Origin: PWXP01 sp034005525
Lineage (GTDB): Bacteria; Planctomycetota; Planctomycetia; Pirellulales; Thermoguttaceae
Assembly: GCA_034005525.1 (NCBI GenBank)
Contig: JAVEUP010000017.1
Span: 6,346-70,345 of the forward strand
Direction of reading: 5' to 3'
Length of the DNA: 64,000 nucleotides
A program made the translations under genes and the position numbers. Below are positions 24,584-34,435 of this stretch, piece by piece (position 1 is the first letter of the stretch; the number at the start of each line of letters is the position of its first letter). Under the pieces are notes generated by a model that saw nothing but the letters and a program-made list of their open reading frames with translations, did not search any database and was not told where the DNA came from.

Positions 24584-26134
24584 ATGACCCGCACCCGCTT
24601 TGCTCCAAGTCCAACCGGTTACCTGCACATTGGCGGAGTCCGCACCGCGCTGTTCTGCTGGCTGTTCGCCCGAAAGCATGGGGGGCAATTCATCCTCCGC
24701 ATTGACGACACCGACCAGCAGCGGAACGTGCAGGAGGCCCTGGAGCCGATCCTGCACGGGTTGCGGTGGCTTGGGATCGATTGGGACGAGGGCCCCGACG
24801 TGGGCGGGCCGCACGGGCCGTATTACCAGTCGCAGCGGTGGAAACGCTACGAGGAGGCGGTCGAGCGGTTGCTTGCCTCAGGGCATGCCTACCGCGACTA
24901 CGCCCGCACCGAGGAGGTCCAGGCCGAGCGCGAAGCCGCGCAGCGCGAAAAACGCCCGTTCGTGTACAGCCGCCGTTTCATGGCACAATCCGATGCCGAC
25001 GCACGCCGATTCGAGTCCGAAGGGCGGCAAGCAGTGGTGCGGTTGATGATGCCCCGGGATGGGAAGCTCGTTCTTGACGACCTCATTCGCGGCCGCGTCG
25101 AGTTCGACTGGGCGCAGGAGCAGGACCATGTGATCCAGCGGGCCGACGGCTCGTGCCTGTACCACCTGGCCAGCACGGTCGACGACCATGCCATGCAAAT
25201 CACCCACGTGATCCGCGCGGAAGAGCATCTTTCCAACACGCCGCGGCAGGTGTTCATCGCGCAGGCTCTCGGCTACGAACTGCCGCAATACGCGCACCTG
25301 CCGTTTGTGGCCGAGCCGGGCAGCAAGACGAAGCTGAGCAAGCGGAAGCTGGCCAAGTACCTGAAGAACCGCGAGTTTGCCCAATTGCTCGAGCACGGCC
25401 AACGCATCGCCGCCCGCCTCGGGCTGGCGACCGACCCGGAGTCGTTCAACCCGGTCATCGTCGACTTCTACGAGCAGGCAGGCTACTTACCCGAAGCCGT
25501 GCTGAACTATCTGGCCCTGCTGGGCTGGTCGCTCGACGAGCGGACGGAGCACTTCAGCCGGGACGAGTTGATCGGGCACTTCTCCCTGGAGCGTGTGAAC
25601 CGCGCTCCGGCAAGCTTCGACCCGGCCAAGCTCTCGGCCTTCCAGCAGCGGCATTTCAACCAGCTTCCGGCCGAACGGAAAGCGGCCCTGGCGCTGCCGT
25701 TCCTTCAGCGGGCCGGGCTCGCGCCGTCACCGGCCGGCGGCGACGTCGAACGATTCGTCGAGCGCGTGGTGGCCGCGGCGGGCGACCGGCTTCGCGTGGC
25801 CGGCGACATCCTCGATTTCGATGAGTTCTTCGTTACCGATGAGCAGCTCGCGTACGACCCGAAGGCCGTGGAGAAGCGCCTTCGCAAGGACGATGCACCG
25901 GAACTGCTCCGCAAGTACCGCGACCGGCTTGCGGCCCTGGAGCCGTTCGACCCCGCAACCCTCGAACGCGACATGCACGACTTCCTAGCGGCCGAAGGCA
26001 TCCAGGTCGGCCAGATCATTCACGCGGTGCGCGTGGCGGTAACCGGCAAGCAGGTCGGCCTGGGCATGTTCGACGCCCTGGCGCTGCTGGGCCGCGACCG
26101 TTGCCTTGGCCGTATGGACAGGGCACTAACGTAG
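24584..26134 (+). CDS. gltX: Glutamyl-tRNA synthetase
   Basis: This 516-residue class I synthetase charges tRNA-Glu (possibly also tRNA-Gln if the genome relies on transamidation). The HIGH motif reads H15-IGG in 'TGYLHIGGVRT', and the KMSKS loop reads KLSKRK at about residue 249. Length and the helical anticodon-binding C-terminus are normal. No zinc-binding cysteine cluster is visible in the acceptor domain. A C-terminal 'ILDFDEFFV' and 'VTGKQVGLGMFDALALLGRD' end the protein as in other bacteria. It converges on the gene at 26139 with a 4-nt gap. Confidence 0.97.
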   Translation: MTRTRFAPSPTGYLHIGGVRTALFCWLFARKHGGQFILRIDDTDQQRNVQEALEPILHGLRWLGIDWDEGPDVGGPHGPYYQSQRWKRYEEAVERLLASGHAYRDYARTEEVQAEREAAQREKRPFVYSRRFMAQSDADARRFESEGRQAVVRLMMPRDGKLVLDDLIRGRVEFDWAQEQDHVIQRADGSCLYHLASTVDDHAMQITHVIRAEEHLSNTPRQVFIAQALGYELPQYAHLPFVAEPGSKTKLSKRKLAKYLKNREFAQLLEHGQRIAARLGLATDPESFNPVIVDFYEQAGYLPEAVLNYLALLGWSLDERTEHFSRDELIGHFSLERVNRAPASFDPAKLSAFQQRHFNQLPAERKAALALPFLQRAGLAPSPAGGDVERFVERVVAAAGDRLRVAGDILDFDEFFVTDEQLAYDPKAVEKRLRKDDAPELLRKYRDRLAALEPFDPATLERDMHDFLAAEGIQVGQIIHAVRVAVTGKQVGLGMFDALALLGRDRCLGRMDRALT

Positions 26135-26138
26135 CCTT

Positions 26139-26783
26139 TCACGTCGGCCGTTCGAGTTGCAGCTTGATCTGGTAGCGGCGGAGGGGCTCGTCGGCGCGAA
26201 CCGTCCACGAGGAGCGTATCTCGGCCGAGCCGGCGAAGTTCCCGTTCCGGTCGACCGCCTCGTAGATGAACAGCCCGGGATCGTTCACCGGCCGGTGGAC
26301 GAAGTGATAGTGCCGGCCGAGGAAGGCGACCAGCTTGCTCGGATCGCCGGTGGTGCCGTGGAACACAAGCCGCTCAACCCTCTGTTGGGGGCTGAAATAA
26401 TACGTCAGCGACCCGGCCAGGTCGGTCGGGTCGGTTCCGGTTACCAGCGGCACGCGATGTCCGTTAAGCTGCAACTGGGCCAAACCCGTCGATACGTGCG
26501 GCCATCGCTCGGCAACCCAGTGGGTGGAAACGTCGAAGCGGAGCACCTCGCCGAAGTCGCCCACCGGCTGGCCGGCCAGCGGCGGCAGCGGTTTAAGGGT
26601 CACCGGGTGTTCTCCGGATGCCCCGTTGTCCGCGGCGCCGCCGGGGTTCTGCGTGGTCGATCGGATGTCGGCCGTCGTCTGCCGCGCGGTGTTGAGGTAA
26701 TCGGAGGCCGAGTGGAACAGATACGGCCCAAACAGGGCTGCGCCCAGTCCGATTCCCGAGTAGAACAACGTCTTGAACATCAT
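26139..26783 (-). CDS. Membrane-anchored protein of unknown function
   Basis: This protein of 214 residues (213 if the second ATG is used) has an N-terminal hydrophobic helix (residues 5-22, 'TLFYSGIGLGAALFGPYLF') and a soluble domain outside the membrane. The domain has conserved-looking strands ('VLRFDVSTHWVAERWPHVST', 'LAGSLTYYFSPQQRVERLVFHG'). I recall this protein type from planctomycetes but know no activity. The open frame extends upstream through repeat DNA and is not coding there. AGGAT before the ATG supports the start. Confidence 0.7.
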   Translation of the reverse strand: MMFKTLFYSGIGLGAALFGPYLFHSASDYLNTARQTTADIRSTTQNPGGAADNGASGEHPVTLKPLPPLAGQPVGDFGEVLRFDVSTHWVAERWPHVSTGLAQLQLNGHRVPLVTGTDPTDLAGSLTYYFSPQQRVERLVFHGTTGDPSKLVAFLGRHYHFVHRPVNDPGLFIYEAVDRNGNFAGSAEIRSSWTVRADEPLRRYQIKLQLERPT

Positions 26784-27013
26784 GGCAGATCCTGGAGCCG
26801 TTCGTCTTCGGTAAGCATCGGCATCGGGAGCCCGAATGCTTCCCGTCGAGTTCGGTAGCCGACCCGGTTTGCCCAAGACGCATTTGAGGCACAAGCGGAA
26901 GAACCGGCGCCAACCCGGCGGGAGGGGGCGTACGATCGGTACAGCGAACCCAACGGGGTTTTCCAGCATTCGGCCTGCCACCCGGATGGCCCTAATGCCG
27001 GACGCATTGCATC

Positions 27014-27230
27014 CCAACGCCGAAGGCGTTAAACAACAGAGCCCAGGGTCGCGCAGCGCACCCTGGGACCCGAATGTCGCCATTGAATCCATGAAACCCC
27101 AACGGGGGTTTACAATCGTTGTACAACCGCTTCGCGGTTGGGGGTGGGGGACGCGCGCCGACCCAGGGTGCGCTGCGCGACCCTGGGCTTTGCTGTGTAA
27201 CCTGTGTAACCGCTTCGCGGTTGGCCACGG
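27014..27230. repeat. Palindromic element with perfect 27-bp arms (family D)
   Basis: The arms at 27041-27067 and 27162-27188 are perfect complements (core CCCAGGGTGCGCTGCGCGAC). Short CCGCTTCGCGGTTGG and AACGCCGAAGGCGTT hairpins flank them. The whole gap 26784-27248 holds no gene that I can support. Confidence 0.8.
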
Positions 27231-27248
27231 AGGGAACGCATACTCCCG

Positions 27249-28136
27249 TTACCGTGCCCGTGCCGTGCGGACCTGGCCGGGGAGGAGTTTCTCGGAGAAT
27301 CGGGTCTGGAAGTGCAGGCTGCTGGTTTCGCCGCGGAAGCCGACCACCCGCTTGTCGGTGTCGATCTGCTGGTCCAGGATGCGGCCTGCGTCGATATCGA
27401 ACCGCACCTCGCCCGCCGCGGCGCATTGCGTGAGCTGGGCCTCGATGGCCGGGTCGCGCACCGGGGTGAGCACCGTCGTGCGGACGCGAATGGTCGCCAC
27501 GCCGTGACGGACGTTCTCGAGCGTGAACGTTTGCCGGGTGCGGATCGTTTTCACGCCTCCGGCGTCGGTGCGGACCTGAACGTCTTGCGGGCGCGACCAT
27601 TGCCCGCCGACGGCAACCGGCTCGTCGGGCAGCGGGATGGTGATGTCGCCTTCATTTTCGACGGGCGTGGTTTGCAGCTTGCGCTCGCGTGTGAGCACGT
27701 CGCCGCGGTCGCTGAGGGTCACGGTCGAAATCGGCCGGCCCACCGCGGCGGCCACCTGCTCGAAGCCCAGGGGCGCATCAGTGCCGGACTCGCTATCGAA
27801 TCGGACTTCCTCGCGACCGCTGAGGATTTGCAGCATTTGAACCTGCTCGACCGAGTAGTCGAACGTAGCGGAACCATCGGGTTTGACCTCCTGGACGCAC
27901 CACACCTTGACCGAATCGCTGGTCGACTCGGCCATTTGCGTAACGCCGGCCACGGTGGTCCGCACCTTGTTCCGATGACTGACTTTCCAGCGAATCGTTT
28001 CGCCCGGCTCAAAGCGGTAGCGCAGCGTATACTTCGTGGCCGCCTTGTCTTCCGGCTCGGCCGAAGCCCGGCCGCATTGTCCCCAATAACCGACGGCGGC
28101 CGCTACGACCCCAAGAAGAAGCGTGGTTGATCGCAT
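27249..28136 (-). CDS. Exported protein of unknown function, beta-rich
   Basis: This 295-residue protein has a signal peptide (residues 1-27, 'TTLLLGVVAAAVGYW...ASAEP'). The mature part is a series of beta strands ('YTLRYRFEPGETIRWKVSH', 'SATFDYSVEQVQML', 'VGGQWSRPQDVQVR'), as in planctomycetal secreted proteins that measure or bind something at the cell surface. I see no catalytic motif. The start at 28136 follows the signal peptide logic; the frame is open for 17 more codons. It follows nadK on the same strand after 94 nt. Confidence 0.7.
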   Translation of the reverse strand: MRSTTLLLGVVAAAVGYWGQCGRASAEPEDKAATKYTLRYRFEPGETIRWKVSHRNKVRTTVAGVTQMAESTSDSVKVWCVQEVKPDGSATFDYSVEQVQMLQILSGREEVRFDSESGTDAPLGFEQVAAAVGRPISTVTLSDRGDVLTRERKLQTTPVENEGDITIPLPDEPVAVGGQWSRPQDVQVRTDAGGVKTIRTRQTFTLENVRHGVATIRVRTTVLTPVRDPAIEAQLTQCAAAGEVRFDIDAGRILDQQIDTDKRVVGFRGETSSLHFQTRFSEKLLPGQVRTARAR

Positions 28137-28230
28137 GAGACTCGCATCCTTTCGAGTAAGAAGCAGATGCCGCGAGCCGAGCGGCACAATACGAAATCGT
28201 ACTCATCAAGTCCCGCTCGGCTCGCGGGAC

Positions 28231-29115
28231 CTACTGCCGGCTGATCTGCAGTCTTCCACCCCAGCCTAGTTTCTCCCGCAAGGTGTTGTAGTAGCTGTGC
28301 CCGGGCGCCGCCACCAACTTGAACCGCGGCCGGGCCTGCCGCACGCGCACCCGGTCGCCCGGCTGGAGCGTACACAACACGCGGCCGTCGACAACTACGG
28401 AGGTGCCGGCGTTCGGTCGGGCCACCACGAACTCGTACACCCGCTCGGCTGAATCGACCACAGGGCGGTTTGTCAGGGTGTGCGGGCTGATGGGCGAAAT
28501 GACGAATGCCTGCAACTCCTTCCGCAGGATCGGCCCGCCGGACGAAAGACTGTGTGCGGTCGATCCGACCGGCGTGCTGAGGATCAAACCGTCGCAACTA
28601 TACGTAGTAACCCATTCTGAGTCAACGTAAAGATCGAGTTCCATCATGGCAAAGGTCGGGCCGCTCCAGACAACCACCTCGTTGAGCCCCACTTGGCGGC
28701 ACGCAGGCTCCACCTCTTCCTGACGCATCACGAGGCACTCAAACATCAGATGTTTGACGATGGCGAGCTTCCCGGCAGCAAAATCGCGCAGGACTTCGGG
28801 CAACTCGGCAGGCGCGAGGTCCGCCAAAAACCCCAGCTTCCCCAGATTCACGGCAATTACCGGTAATTGTCGCTCGCCCATCTGGTGTGCCGCCCGCAGG
28901 ATGGCGCCGTCGCCACCGAGGACGATGGCTAGATCGGCGTCCTGGCCGGCCATGTCGACGGTTCCGGTGAAGTCTTCGGCGACGATTCGTGCATGCCGTT
29001 CGATGAGCGGGCGGAGCCGGTCTGCCTCCGGCAGCACGTTCGGACGCTGGCCGGCGCCCAAGAGGATAGCCCGCAATGGCGGGACAGGCTGGATCGGGTT
29101 CGATGTGGTAGCCAT
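28231..29115 (-). CDS. nadK: NAD kinase
   Basis: This 294-residue protein phosphorylates NAD to NADP with ATP or polyphosphate. It has the GGDG motif in 'LAIVLGGDGAILRAA', the NE motif in 'GLNEVVVWSG' and the glycine-rich 'DGLILSTPVGSTAHSLSSGGPIL' that binds NAD. The ATG at 29115 lies 7 nt after the dxs stop, with GGAGAGG inside the end of dxs; an earlier start at 29154 would overlap dxs. It is the last gene of an isoprenoid/cofactor transcript, ispA-dxs-nadK. Confidence 0.93.
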   Translation of the reverse strand: MATTSNPIQPVPPLRAILLGAGQRPNVLPEADRLRPLIERHARIVAEDFTGTVDMAGQDADLAIVLGGDGAILRAAHQMGERQLPVIAVNLGKLGFLADLAPAELPEVLRDFAAGKLAIVKHLMFECLVMRQEEVEPACRQVGLNEVVVWSGPTFAMMELDLYVDSEWVTTYSCDGLILSTPVGSTAHSLSSGGPILRKELQAFVISPISPHTLTNRPVVDSAERVYEFVVARPNAGTSVVVDGRVLCTLQPGDRVRVRQARPRFKLVAAPGHSYYNTLREKLGWGGRLQISRQ

Positions 29116-29122
29116 GGGCGGC

Positions 29123-31057
29123 TTATTGGACCTCTCCAACGCTTTGCTGAGCAAACCGGGGCAGTCCGCCGTGAACGGTTCCGGCCGCGAGTTCCCGGCA
29201 GGCTGCGGTAATGCCGTCAGCGTCTAGGCGCAGGTCGGCCAGCAGTTCGCTGCGGGTGGCGTGCTCGATGTAGCGATCGGGAATGCCGAGCCGGCGCAGC
29301 CGGGCCGTTTCCAGTCCGGCGTCGGCCGCGGCCTCGAGTACGGCGCTGCCGAACCCGCCCATGAGCTGCCCCTCTTCGACCGTAAGCACAAACGGCGCTT
29401 TCTCCACGGCGTCGAGAATGACAGCCGTATCGAGCGGCTTGACGAACCGCGCGTTGATGACCGTAAGCTCAACGCCTTCGGCGGCCAGTTGCCCGGCAGC
29501 CGTCAGGCAGTCCGGCAGCACACAGCCGCAAGCGACGATGGTCCCGTCGTTGCCTTGCCGGAGCACCTCGGCGCGGCCCAACTCGATCGGAGCTTCCTTG
29601 CGGTCAATCTGCCGCGCTGTGGCTTTTGCGTAGCGAATGGCCGCGGGCATGTCGTGGCTGAGCGCCCAATCGACCATTGCCCGCAGGTCCCGTGCATCGC
29701 CCGGCGCCATGACCACGAGGTTCGGGAATGGGCGGAGGTAGCAGAGGTCGAACACGCCGTGGTGCGTCGGGCCGTCGGGGCCGACCAGCCCCGCCCGATC
29801 GAGCATCAGCAATACCGGCAGGTTCTGGAGCGACATTTCCTGGAATATCTGGTCGTAACTCCGCTGGAGGAAGGTGCTGTAGACATCGACAATCGGCCGG
29901 AGGCCGGTTTTGGCTAGCCCGGCGGCAAAGCTCACCGCGTGCGATTCGCATATGCCCACGTCGAAGAACCGGTCGGGAAACTCGTCCCGGATCGGTTCAA
30001 GCATGTTCCCTTGACACATGGCGGCCGTAATGACCAGCGCGCGTCGATCGCGCCGCATGGCATCGCCGATGGCATCGCGGGCGACTTGCGTATAGGGGGG
30101 CGCTCCGGGAAGCTTCGCGGCAACCACCTTGCCGTTTTCGCGGGAGAAGGGGGCCGGCGCATGATACCGGGTGGGGTCTCTTTCGGCGGGCTCGAAACCG
30201 TGCCCTTTCTCCGTCACGACGTGCAGGAGCACCGGCCCGTCGAACTTCTTCGTCATGGCAAGGTACTTCTGAAGCTGCGCGATGTTATGTCCGTCCACCG
30301 GACCGATGTACCGGAACCCCAGGTCCTCGAAGAGCATTCCGCCAAGCAGGCCGGCCTTCACGGCGTCCTTGAATTGCAGGATGAATCGTTCGACCGGATC
30401 GCCGAGGACGGGCACCCGGCTGAGAATCCGTTGAATCTCGGCCTTCAGGCCGGTGTAGAAAGGCGCCATTCGCAGCCGGTCCAGTGTATCGGCCAGGCTG
30501 CCCACCCGCTGGCAAATCGACATCTTGTTGTCGTTGAGTACGACCGTCAGGTTCTTTTTCAGCCCGCCGGCGTGGTTCATGGCCTCATACACAACGCCGC
30601 AAGGGAAGGCGCCGTCGCCCACGACGGCCACCACGTGCCGCTTCTCGTCGGGCCGGGCCAACTCGTCGCCACACTTCAAGCCCAGCGCAGTGGAAACGCT
30701 GCATCCGGCGTGGCCCGTCATGAGCAGGTCGTATTCGCTCTCAGCCGGGTTGGGGTAGCCCATCAACCCGCCCTTGGCGCGCATCGTGATGAACTCGTCG
30801 TACCGGCCCGTAACCATCTTGTGCGCATAGACCTGGTGGCCGGTGTCCCAAATCAGCCGGTCGTGCGAGAAGTCAAACGTGGTGTGCAGGGCCAGGGTCA
30901 GTTCGATGACGCCCAGGTTCGAGGCGAAATGCGCGGTGCGGGTTGCAGCCAGCCGATGCAGCGCTTCGCGCATCTCTTCAGCCAGCGCGCACAACTCCTT
31001 CACGCGCAGGTTCTGCAAGTCTTTCGGCGAGTTGATCCGTGAAAGCAACTTGTCCAT
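29123..31057 (-). CDS. dxs: 1-deoxy-D-xylulose-5-phosphate synthase
   Basis: This 644-residue thiamine-diphosphate enzyme makes DXP from pyruvate and glyceraldehyde 3-phosphate, the first step of the MEP isoprenoid pathway. The ThDP motif is visible as 'VGDGAFPCGVVYEAMNHAGG...LNDNKMSI'. The catalytic glutamate lies in FDVGICESHAVSFAAGLA, where most enzymes have GIAEQHA, so the two neighbours are changed but the Glu stays. The start codon overlaps the ispA stop by one base (TGATG), which couples translation. Confidence 0.95.
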   Translation of the reverse strand: MDKLLSRINSPKDLQNLRVKELCALAEEMREALHRLAATRTAHFASNLGVIELTLALHTTFDFSHDRLIWDTGHQVYAHKMVTGRYDEFITMRAKGGLMGYPNPAESEYDLLMTGHAGCSVSTALGLKCGDELARPDEKRHVVAVVGDGAFPCGVVYEAMNHAGGLKKNLTVVLNDNKMSICQRVGSLADTLDRLRMAPFYTGLKAEIQRILSRVPVLGDPVERFILQFKDAVKAGLLGGMLFEDLGFRYIGPVDGHNIAQLQKYLAMTKKFDGPVLLHVVTEKGHGFEPAERDPTRYHAPAPFSRENGKVVAAKLPGAPPYTQVARDAIGDAMRRDRRALVITAAMCQGNMLEPIRDEFPDRFFDVGICESHAVSFAAGLAKTGLRPIVDVYSTFLQRSYDQIFQEMSLQNLPVLLMLDRAGLVGPDGPTHHGVFDLCYLRPFPNLVVMAPGDARDLRAMVDWALSHDMPAAIRYAKATARQIDRKEAPIELGRAEVLRQGNDGTIVACGCVLPDCLTAAGQLAAEGVELTVINARFVKPLDTAVILDAVEKAPFVLTVEEGQLMGGFGSAVLEAAADAGLETARLRRLGIPDRYIEHATRSELLADLRLDADGITAACRELAAGTVHGGLPRFAQQSVGEVQ

Positions 31058-31965
31058 CAGCGCTTCCTTTCCAGGACGAAACGCGCCAGCGAGGCCAGCC
31101 CGTCGGCAGCCGAGCCGAACGGAGCCACCGCCTCGCACGCGTCGTCGATCAGTTGCTCGGCACGCACGCGGCTCGGCTCAATACCCAGCAAACCCGGGAA
31201 GGTAAGCTTCCCTTGCGCGGCGTCCTTACCTACGCGTTTTCCCAGTGCATGCGTGTTGCTCATCACGTCGAGCAGGTCGTCGGCAATCTGGAAGGCCAGC
31301 CCGACGCAACGGCCATAGCGGTCCAGAGCGGCAAGCTGTTGGGCCTCGGCGCCCGCACACAGCCCTCCCAGGCGGAGCGAGGCACGAATCAGTGCGCCGG
31401 TCTTCCGCAGGTGGATTCCCTCGAGTGTCTCAAGCCCGTTCTCCCCTTCGAGTTGGTCGGGTTGGGGCGGATGCATGTCGTCGGCCTGACCGCCGACCAG
31501 GTGGCAACGGCCCGCCGCTTGCGCCAGCGCGGCGCAGCAGGCCACGGCAGTCTCCGGCGGCCGCACCTCCGTTGCGAGCACTTCAAAGGCCAAAGCCAAC
31601 AAGGCATCGCCAGCCAAAATGGCCGTCGCCTCATCGAACTCCTTGTGGCAGGTTGGCCGCCCGCGGCGCAGGTCGTCATCGTCCATGGCCGGCAGGTCGT
31701 CATGTACCAGCGAATAGGCATGAACCATCTCGACGGCGCACGCCCCAGGCATGGCCCGATCCAGCGGCGCGCCGCATGCCTCGGCCGCCAGCAACGCAAG
31801 CATCGGCCGCAGCCGCTTCCCCGGTGCCAGGAGCGCATATCGCATTGCCGCTGTCAGCCTGGGAGGCGCCCCCGCCGCATGGGGGCACCGGGCCGACAGC
31901 GCCGCGTCGATCGGCGCTCGCAAGCGGGTGGCATAATCGGCAAAACAGGGCAGCGAGGTGCTCAC
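31057..31965 (-). CDS. ispA: Polyprenyl diphosphate synthase (farnesyl/geranylgeranyl type)
   Basis: This 302-residue enzyme condenses IPP with allylic diphosphates. The first aspartate-rich motif lies in HDDLPAMDDDDLRRGRP and the second is IADDLLD. Small residues before the first motif fit a short-chain product such as FPP, but product length cannot be read safely. It starts with GTG. Its stop overlaps the dxs start, and the ispA-dxs order matches many bacteria. No xseB is visible beside it. Upstream, 31966-32072 is a short gap. Confidence 0.93.
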   Translation of the reverse strand: MSTSLPCFADYATRLRAPIDAALSARCPHAAGAPPRLTAAMRYALLAPGKRLRPMLALLAAEACGAPLDRAMPGACAVEMVHAYSLVHDDLPAMDDDDLRRGRPTCHKEFDEATAILAGDALLALAFEVLATEVRPPETAVACCAALAQAAGRCHLVGGQADDMHPPQPDQLEGENGLETLEGIHLRKTGALIRASLRLGGLCAGAEAQQLAALDRYGRCVGLAFQIADDLLDVMSNTHALGKRVGKDAAQGKLTFPGLLGIEPSRVRAEQLIDDACEAVAPFGSAADGLASLARFVLERKR

Positions 31966-32072
31966 GGGTAGGCTCGAAAACCGGAGTAAGCCGTCGGCGG
32001 CCTATGCTTGCACGCAACCGAGCGCACGAGGCCACACAGAACTTCCATTGTAAACGCTTCGCCCAAAGCAGT

Positions 32073-32750
32073 CTACGGCACTCCGCTGGCTTCCTCCGGT
32101 TCCCAAAGGACGAATCCCGATTGGTTGATCGATTCGTAGAGGGCAAAGTTCTTGATCTCCGCCGATTTCAGAACCCGCTCCCCGAGGGATCGGTTCACCC
32201 TCGCAACGATCTTTCGGCCCAGCAGATTCAGGTCGGGATCGGTCAGATCGTCCAGGTTATGCGTTCTGAGGACCACGGCAACCTGCTCGCGGAAGAAGCG
32301 GCGGTTGCATCGCATGAACTGCTCGAAGGACGTCTGGTCGCCAAGGCTCGTCATGCCTTCGAGGCGGAAGTCGGTACGCAGCTCGCTTTGCGTGATCGGA
32401 TCGAACACGCGGATGCTGTAGTCGCCCAACTCGGCTTTGCCATCGCCCAAATACGTTGGCAAGGGTTCCCGATCGCTTGGATCCCGTGTTCGTTGGGCCC
32501 CGAACTTGGCGTGTGGGTTCTTCATGCTCGAGCCGGAGAATCGGAAGTTGTCCAACCAGTTCTCCCACGATCTTCGGGCGCTGCATCCCGACCACGAGCC
32601 GAACACCGAGAACAACACAACCACCACGATTCCCGCTGACAACGCCTTGAACCAAAGGAAAGGCCACTGCTGTCTGCACCAGCGGGCAGGACGGAAGAGC
32701 TTGATCAGAAAGAGTGGGACTTCGGGGGGCTGCGTGCTGTGCTGGCTCAT
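32073..32750 (-). CDS. Single-pass membrane protein with a FliL-like C-terminal domain
   Basis: This 225-residue protein has one transmembrane helix (about residues 35-55, 'LSAGIVVVVLFSVFGSW'). The extracytoplasmic C-terminus resembles FliL: 'FFREQVAVVLRTHNLDDLTDPDLNLLGRKIVARVNRSLGERVLKSAEIKNFALYES' in pattern (mobile helix, then an exposed strand). FliL sits at the flagellar motor. No flagellar gene is near, so the protein may belong to another membrane complex with the same fold. GGAGGAG precedes the ATG. Confidence 0.65.
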   Translation of the reverse strand: MSQHSTQPPEVPLFLIKLFRPARWCRQQWPFLWFKALSAGIVVVVLFSVFGSWSGCSARRSWENWLDNFRFSGSSMKNPHAKFGAQRTRDPSDREPLPTYLGDGKAELGDYSIRVFDPITQSELRTDFRLEGMTSLGDQTSFEQFMRCNRRFFREQVAVVLRTHNLDDLTDPDLNLLGRKIVARVNRSLGERVLKSAEIKNFALYESINQSGFVLWEPEEASGVP

Positions 32751-33403
32751 CGTTTGCTCCTCCCATTGCCGGCGGTTGCGAATTGCAGCAGAGTCCGATC
32801 GTTGGTTCCACTGGGCCCGAAGGTCCAGCAGTCAGATTCGCGAACGGATCGCTCGGGACCGCCTCGCCGGTGGTCTGCACGGTGACTCTTTTTGGCGTTT
32901 CCGTTTCTGGGTGCGAATCAGTGGCAACAAGACGTAGGGTGGGTGGTTCCGGATGTCTCAGCATCCTTACTTCACCCACGCGCCAGGCAGTTCTGCACCT
33001 GGAAACGGAAGAGCCCTCTTCTTGCTAAAAACAAATGCCCGGACGTGGGCGACGGAAATCAGAACGCGATAAGCGCGGCCAAACGGATGCTACCCTCCGA
33101 GGCCACGTGAACGAAGTCGCTCAAACGGAACATCCTACTGAAGTCTAGTATGCACACCGGGCTCAGGGCGGTCTGGAGATGCCGTTTTTAGTAGGGTGTG
33201 ATATTTCCCCAAAGGGGCTGGTTACGTCCCGCACAAACCCGCCAGTAGTCGCGAATTGACCAAACCGTAAACACCACGGCCTCGGAAGCCCTTCTTGTGA
33301 TCTATGTCAATATCCCCCATGCGAAGAAATGCTTTCCCGCCCCCTTGCCAAACACGGTCGGATGCTCGACAATAACACGTTACACGTTTGCGGGAGGGAA
33401 TCT
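32751..33403. other. Gene-free region with two repeat fragments
   Basis: It lies between the divergent genes at 32750 and 33404. An inverted copy of the GGGTGGGTGGTTCCGG repeat (family B, 32934-32984) is followed directly by a family C end, TGCACCTGGAAACGGAAGAG (32991-33010). The rest (33015-33403) is lower in GC and holds no gene I can support. Confidence 0.6.
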
Positions 33404-34036
33404 ATGTCTGTTATGCCGGAAAGTCGCCCTGTTGAGGCCCCCGATTGGGACGCGATGTATCGGATGGGGACGCCGTCATGGGAGACGGGCGAACCCGCTG
33501 ACGAGTTGGTGCAGATTATTGGCAAGGAGCGATTGATCGAGCCGTGCACGACCCTCGAGTTGGGTTGCGGAAGCGGTGCCGACGCCGTGTATCTGGCTCA
33601 ACGGCGGTTCGAGGTCACCGCAGTCGATTGCTCGCCGATCGCCTTGGAACGCGCCCACTTGCGGGCAGAGCGGGCGGGCGCCCCTGTCCGGCTCGTGCTG
33701 GACGACGTCTTCGAGTTCGCTCGCGAGGAGGGGCCGTTCGAGTTGGTCTACGACGCCGGTTTCTACCATAGCGTCCGCGAATACGACCTGGACCGGCTCC
33801 TGGATTTGCTGTGGCGGGTCACACAGCCGGGTTCCCTGTATCTGGCATTGGTTGGCGCCGCGGGCGAGCGCGCCAAAGGGGGCCCGCCGCAGGTTGCCAA
33901 GGATGACATCCGGGACGATTTGGGCCGATTGTTCGATTTCGTCCACATGCGCGAGTTCCGCTTTCAGAGTCACCTCCGCCCGGAAGGTTTTCGCGGCTGG
34001 TCCTGCCTCATGCGCCGCCCCGACTACGGCATCTGA
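33404..34036 (+). CDS. SAM-dependent methyltransferase, TPMT/TehB-like
   Basis: This 210-residue class I methyltransferase has motif I ELGCGSGADAVYLAQ, a motif II acidic loop 'VTAVDCSPIALERA' and the 'YDAGFYHSV' segment seen in thiopurine/tellurite-type methyltransferases. The N-terminal 'WDAMYRMGTPSWETGEPADEL' also fits that group. The substrate is probably a small thiol or metalloid and cannot be told from sequence. GGGAGGG lies before the ATG at 33404. The lipoprotein gene follows after 27 nt and may be co-transcribed. Confidence 0.85.
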   Translation: MSVMPESRPVEAPDWDAMYRMGTPSWETGEPADELVQIIGKERLIEPCTTLELGCGSGADAVYLAQRRFEVTAVDCSPIALERAHLRAERAGAPVRLVLDDVFEFAREEGPFELVYDAGFYHSVREYDLDRLLDLLWRVTQPGSLYLALVGAAGERAKGGPPQVAKDDIRDDLGRLFDFVHMREFRFQSHLRPEGFRGWSCLMRRPDYGI

Positions 34037-34063
34037 GGCGTTCAATAACAAGGGAGAGAACCG

Positions 34064-34435
34064 ATGAAGACGTATGCCTGGATTGCCATGCTGTTGTGCG
34101 TGGGCCTGATGTTGGCCGGTTGCGGCTCCAAAGAACCCCCGGCGCCCGCGCCATCGCCGGACGTGCCCGACGTCGAACTACCCGACGAGCCCTCGCCGCC
34201 GCCGGCAGCGCCCTCCTTTGAGGACGACCTGGACGAACCGCCCATGACGCCCATCGAGCCGGCGACCGGTCCGGACTTGGGCGCTCCCGCTGAACCTGCC
34301 CCGGCCGAACCGGCCATGGACGAGCCGGCGACGGACGACTCGGCAGCCACGGAAGGCGGTAGCCCTGGTGTTACCCGGGCGTTCGGCGCGGCGCTGCTGA
34401 AGGGAATTACGGACGGAGCGACCGGCAACCCGTAA
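34064..34435 (+). CDS. Small acidic Pro/Ala-rich lipoprotein
   Basis: This 123-residue protein has a lipoprotein signal with lipobox LAGC (C20). The rest is a low-complexity Pro/Ala/Glu/Asp linker ending in a short hydrophobic-basic tail ('VTRAFGAALLKGITDGA'). It has no folded domain that I recognise. Such proteins are common in planctomycete envelopes. The start has GGAGAG nearby and lies 27 nt after the methyltransferase gene. Confidence 0.75.
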   Translation: MKTYAWIAMLLCVGLMLAGCGSKEPPAPAPSPDVPDVELPDEPSPPPAAPSFEDDLDEPPMTPIEPATGPDLGAPAEPAPAEPAMDEPATDDSAATEGGSPGVTRAFGAALLKGITDGATGNP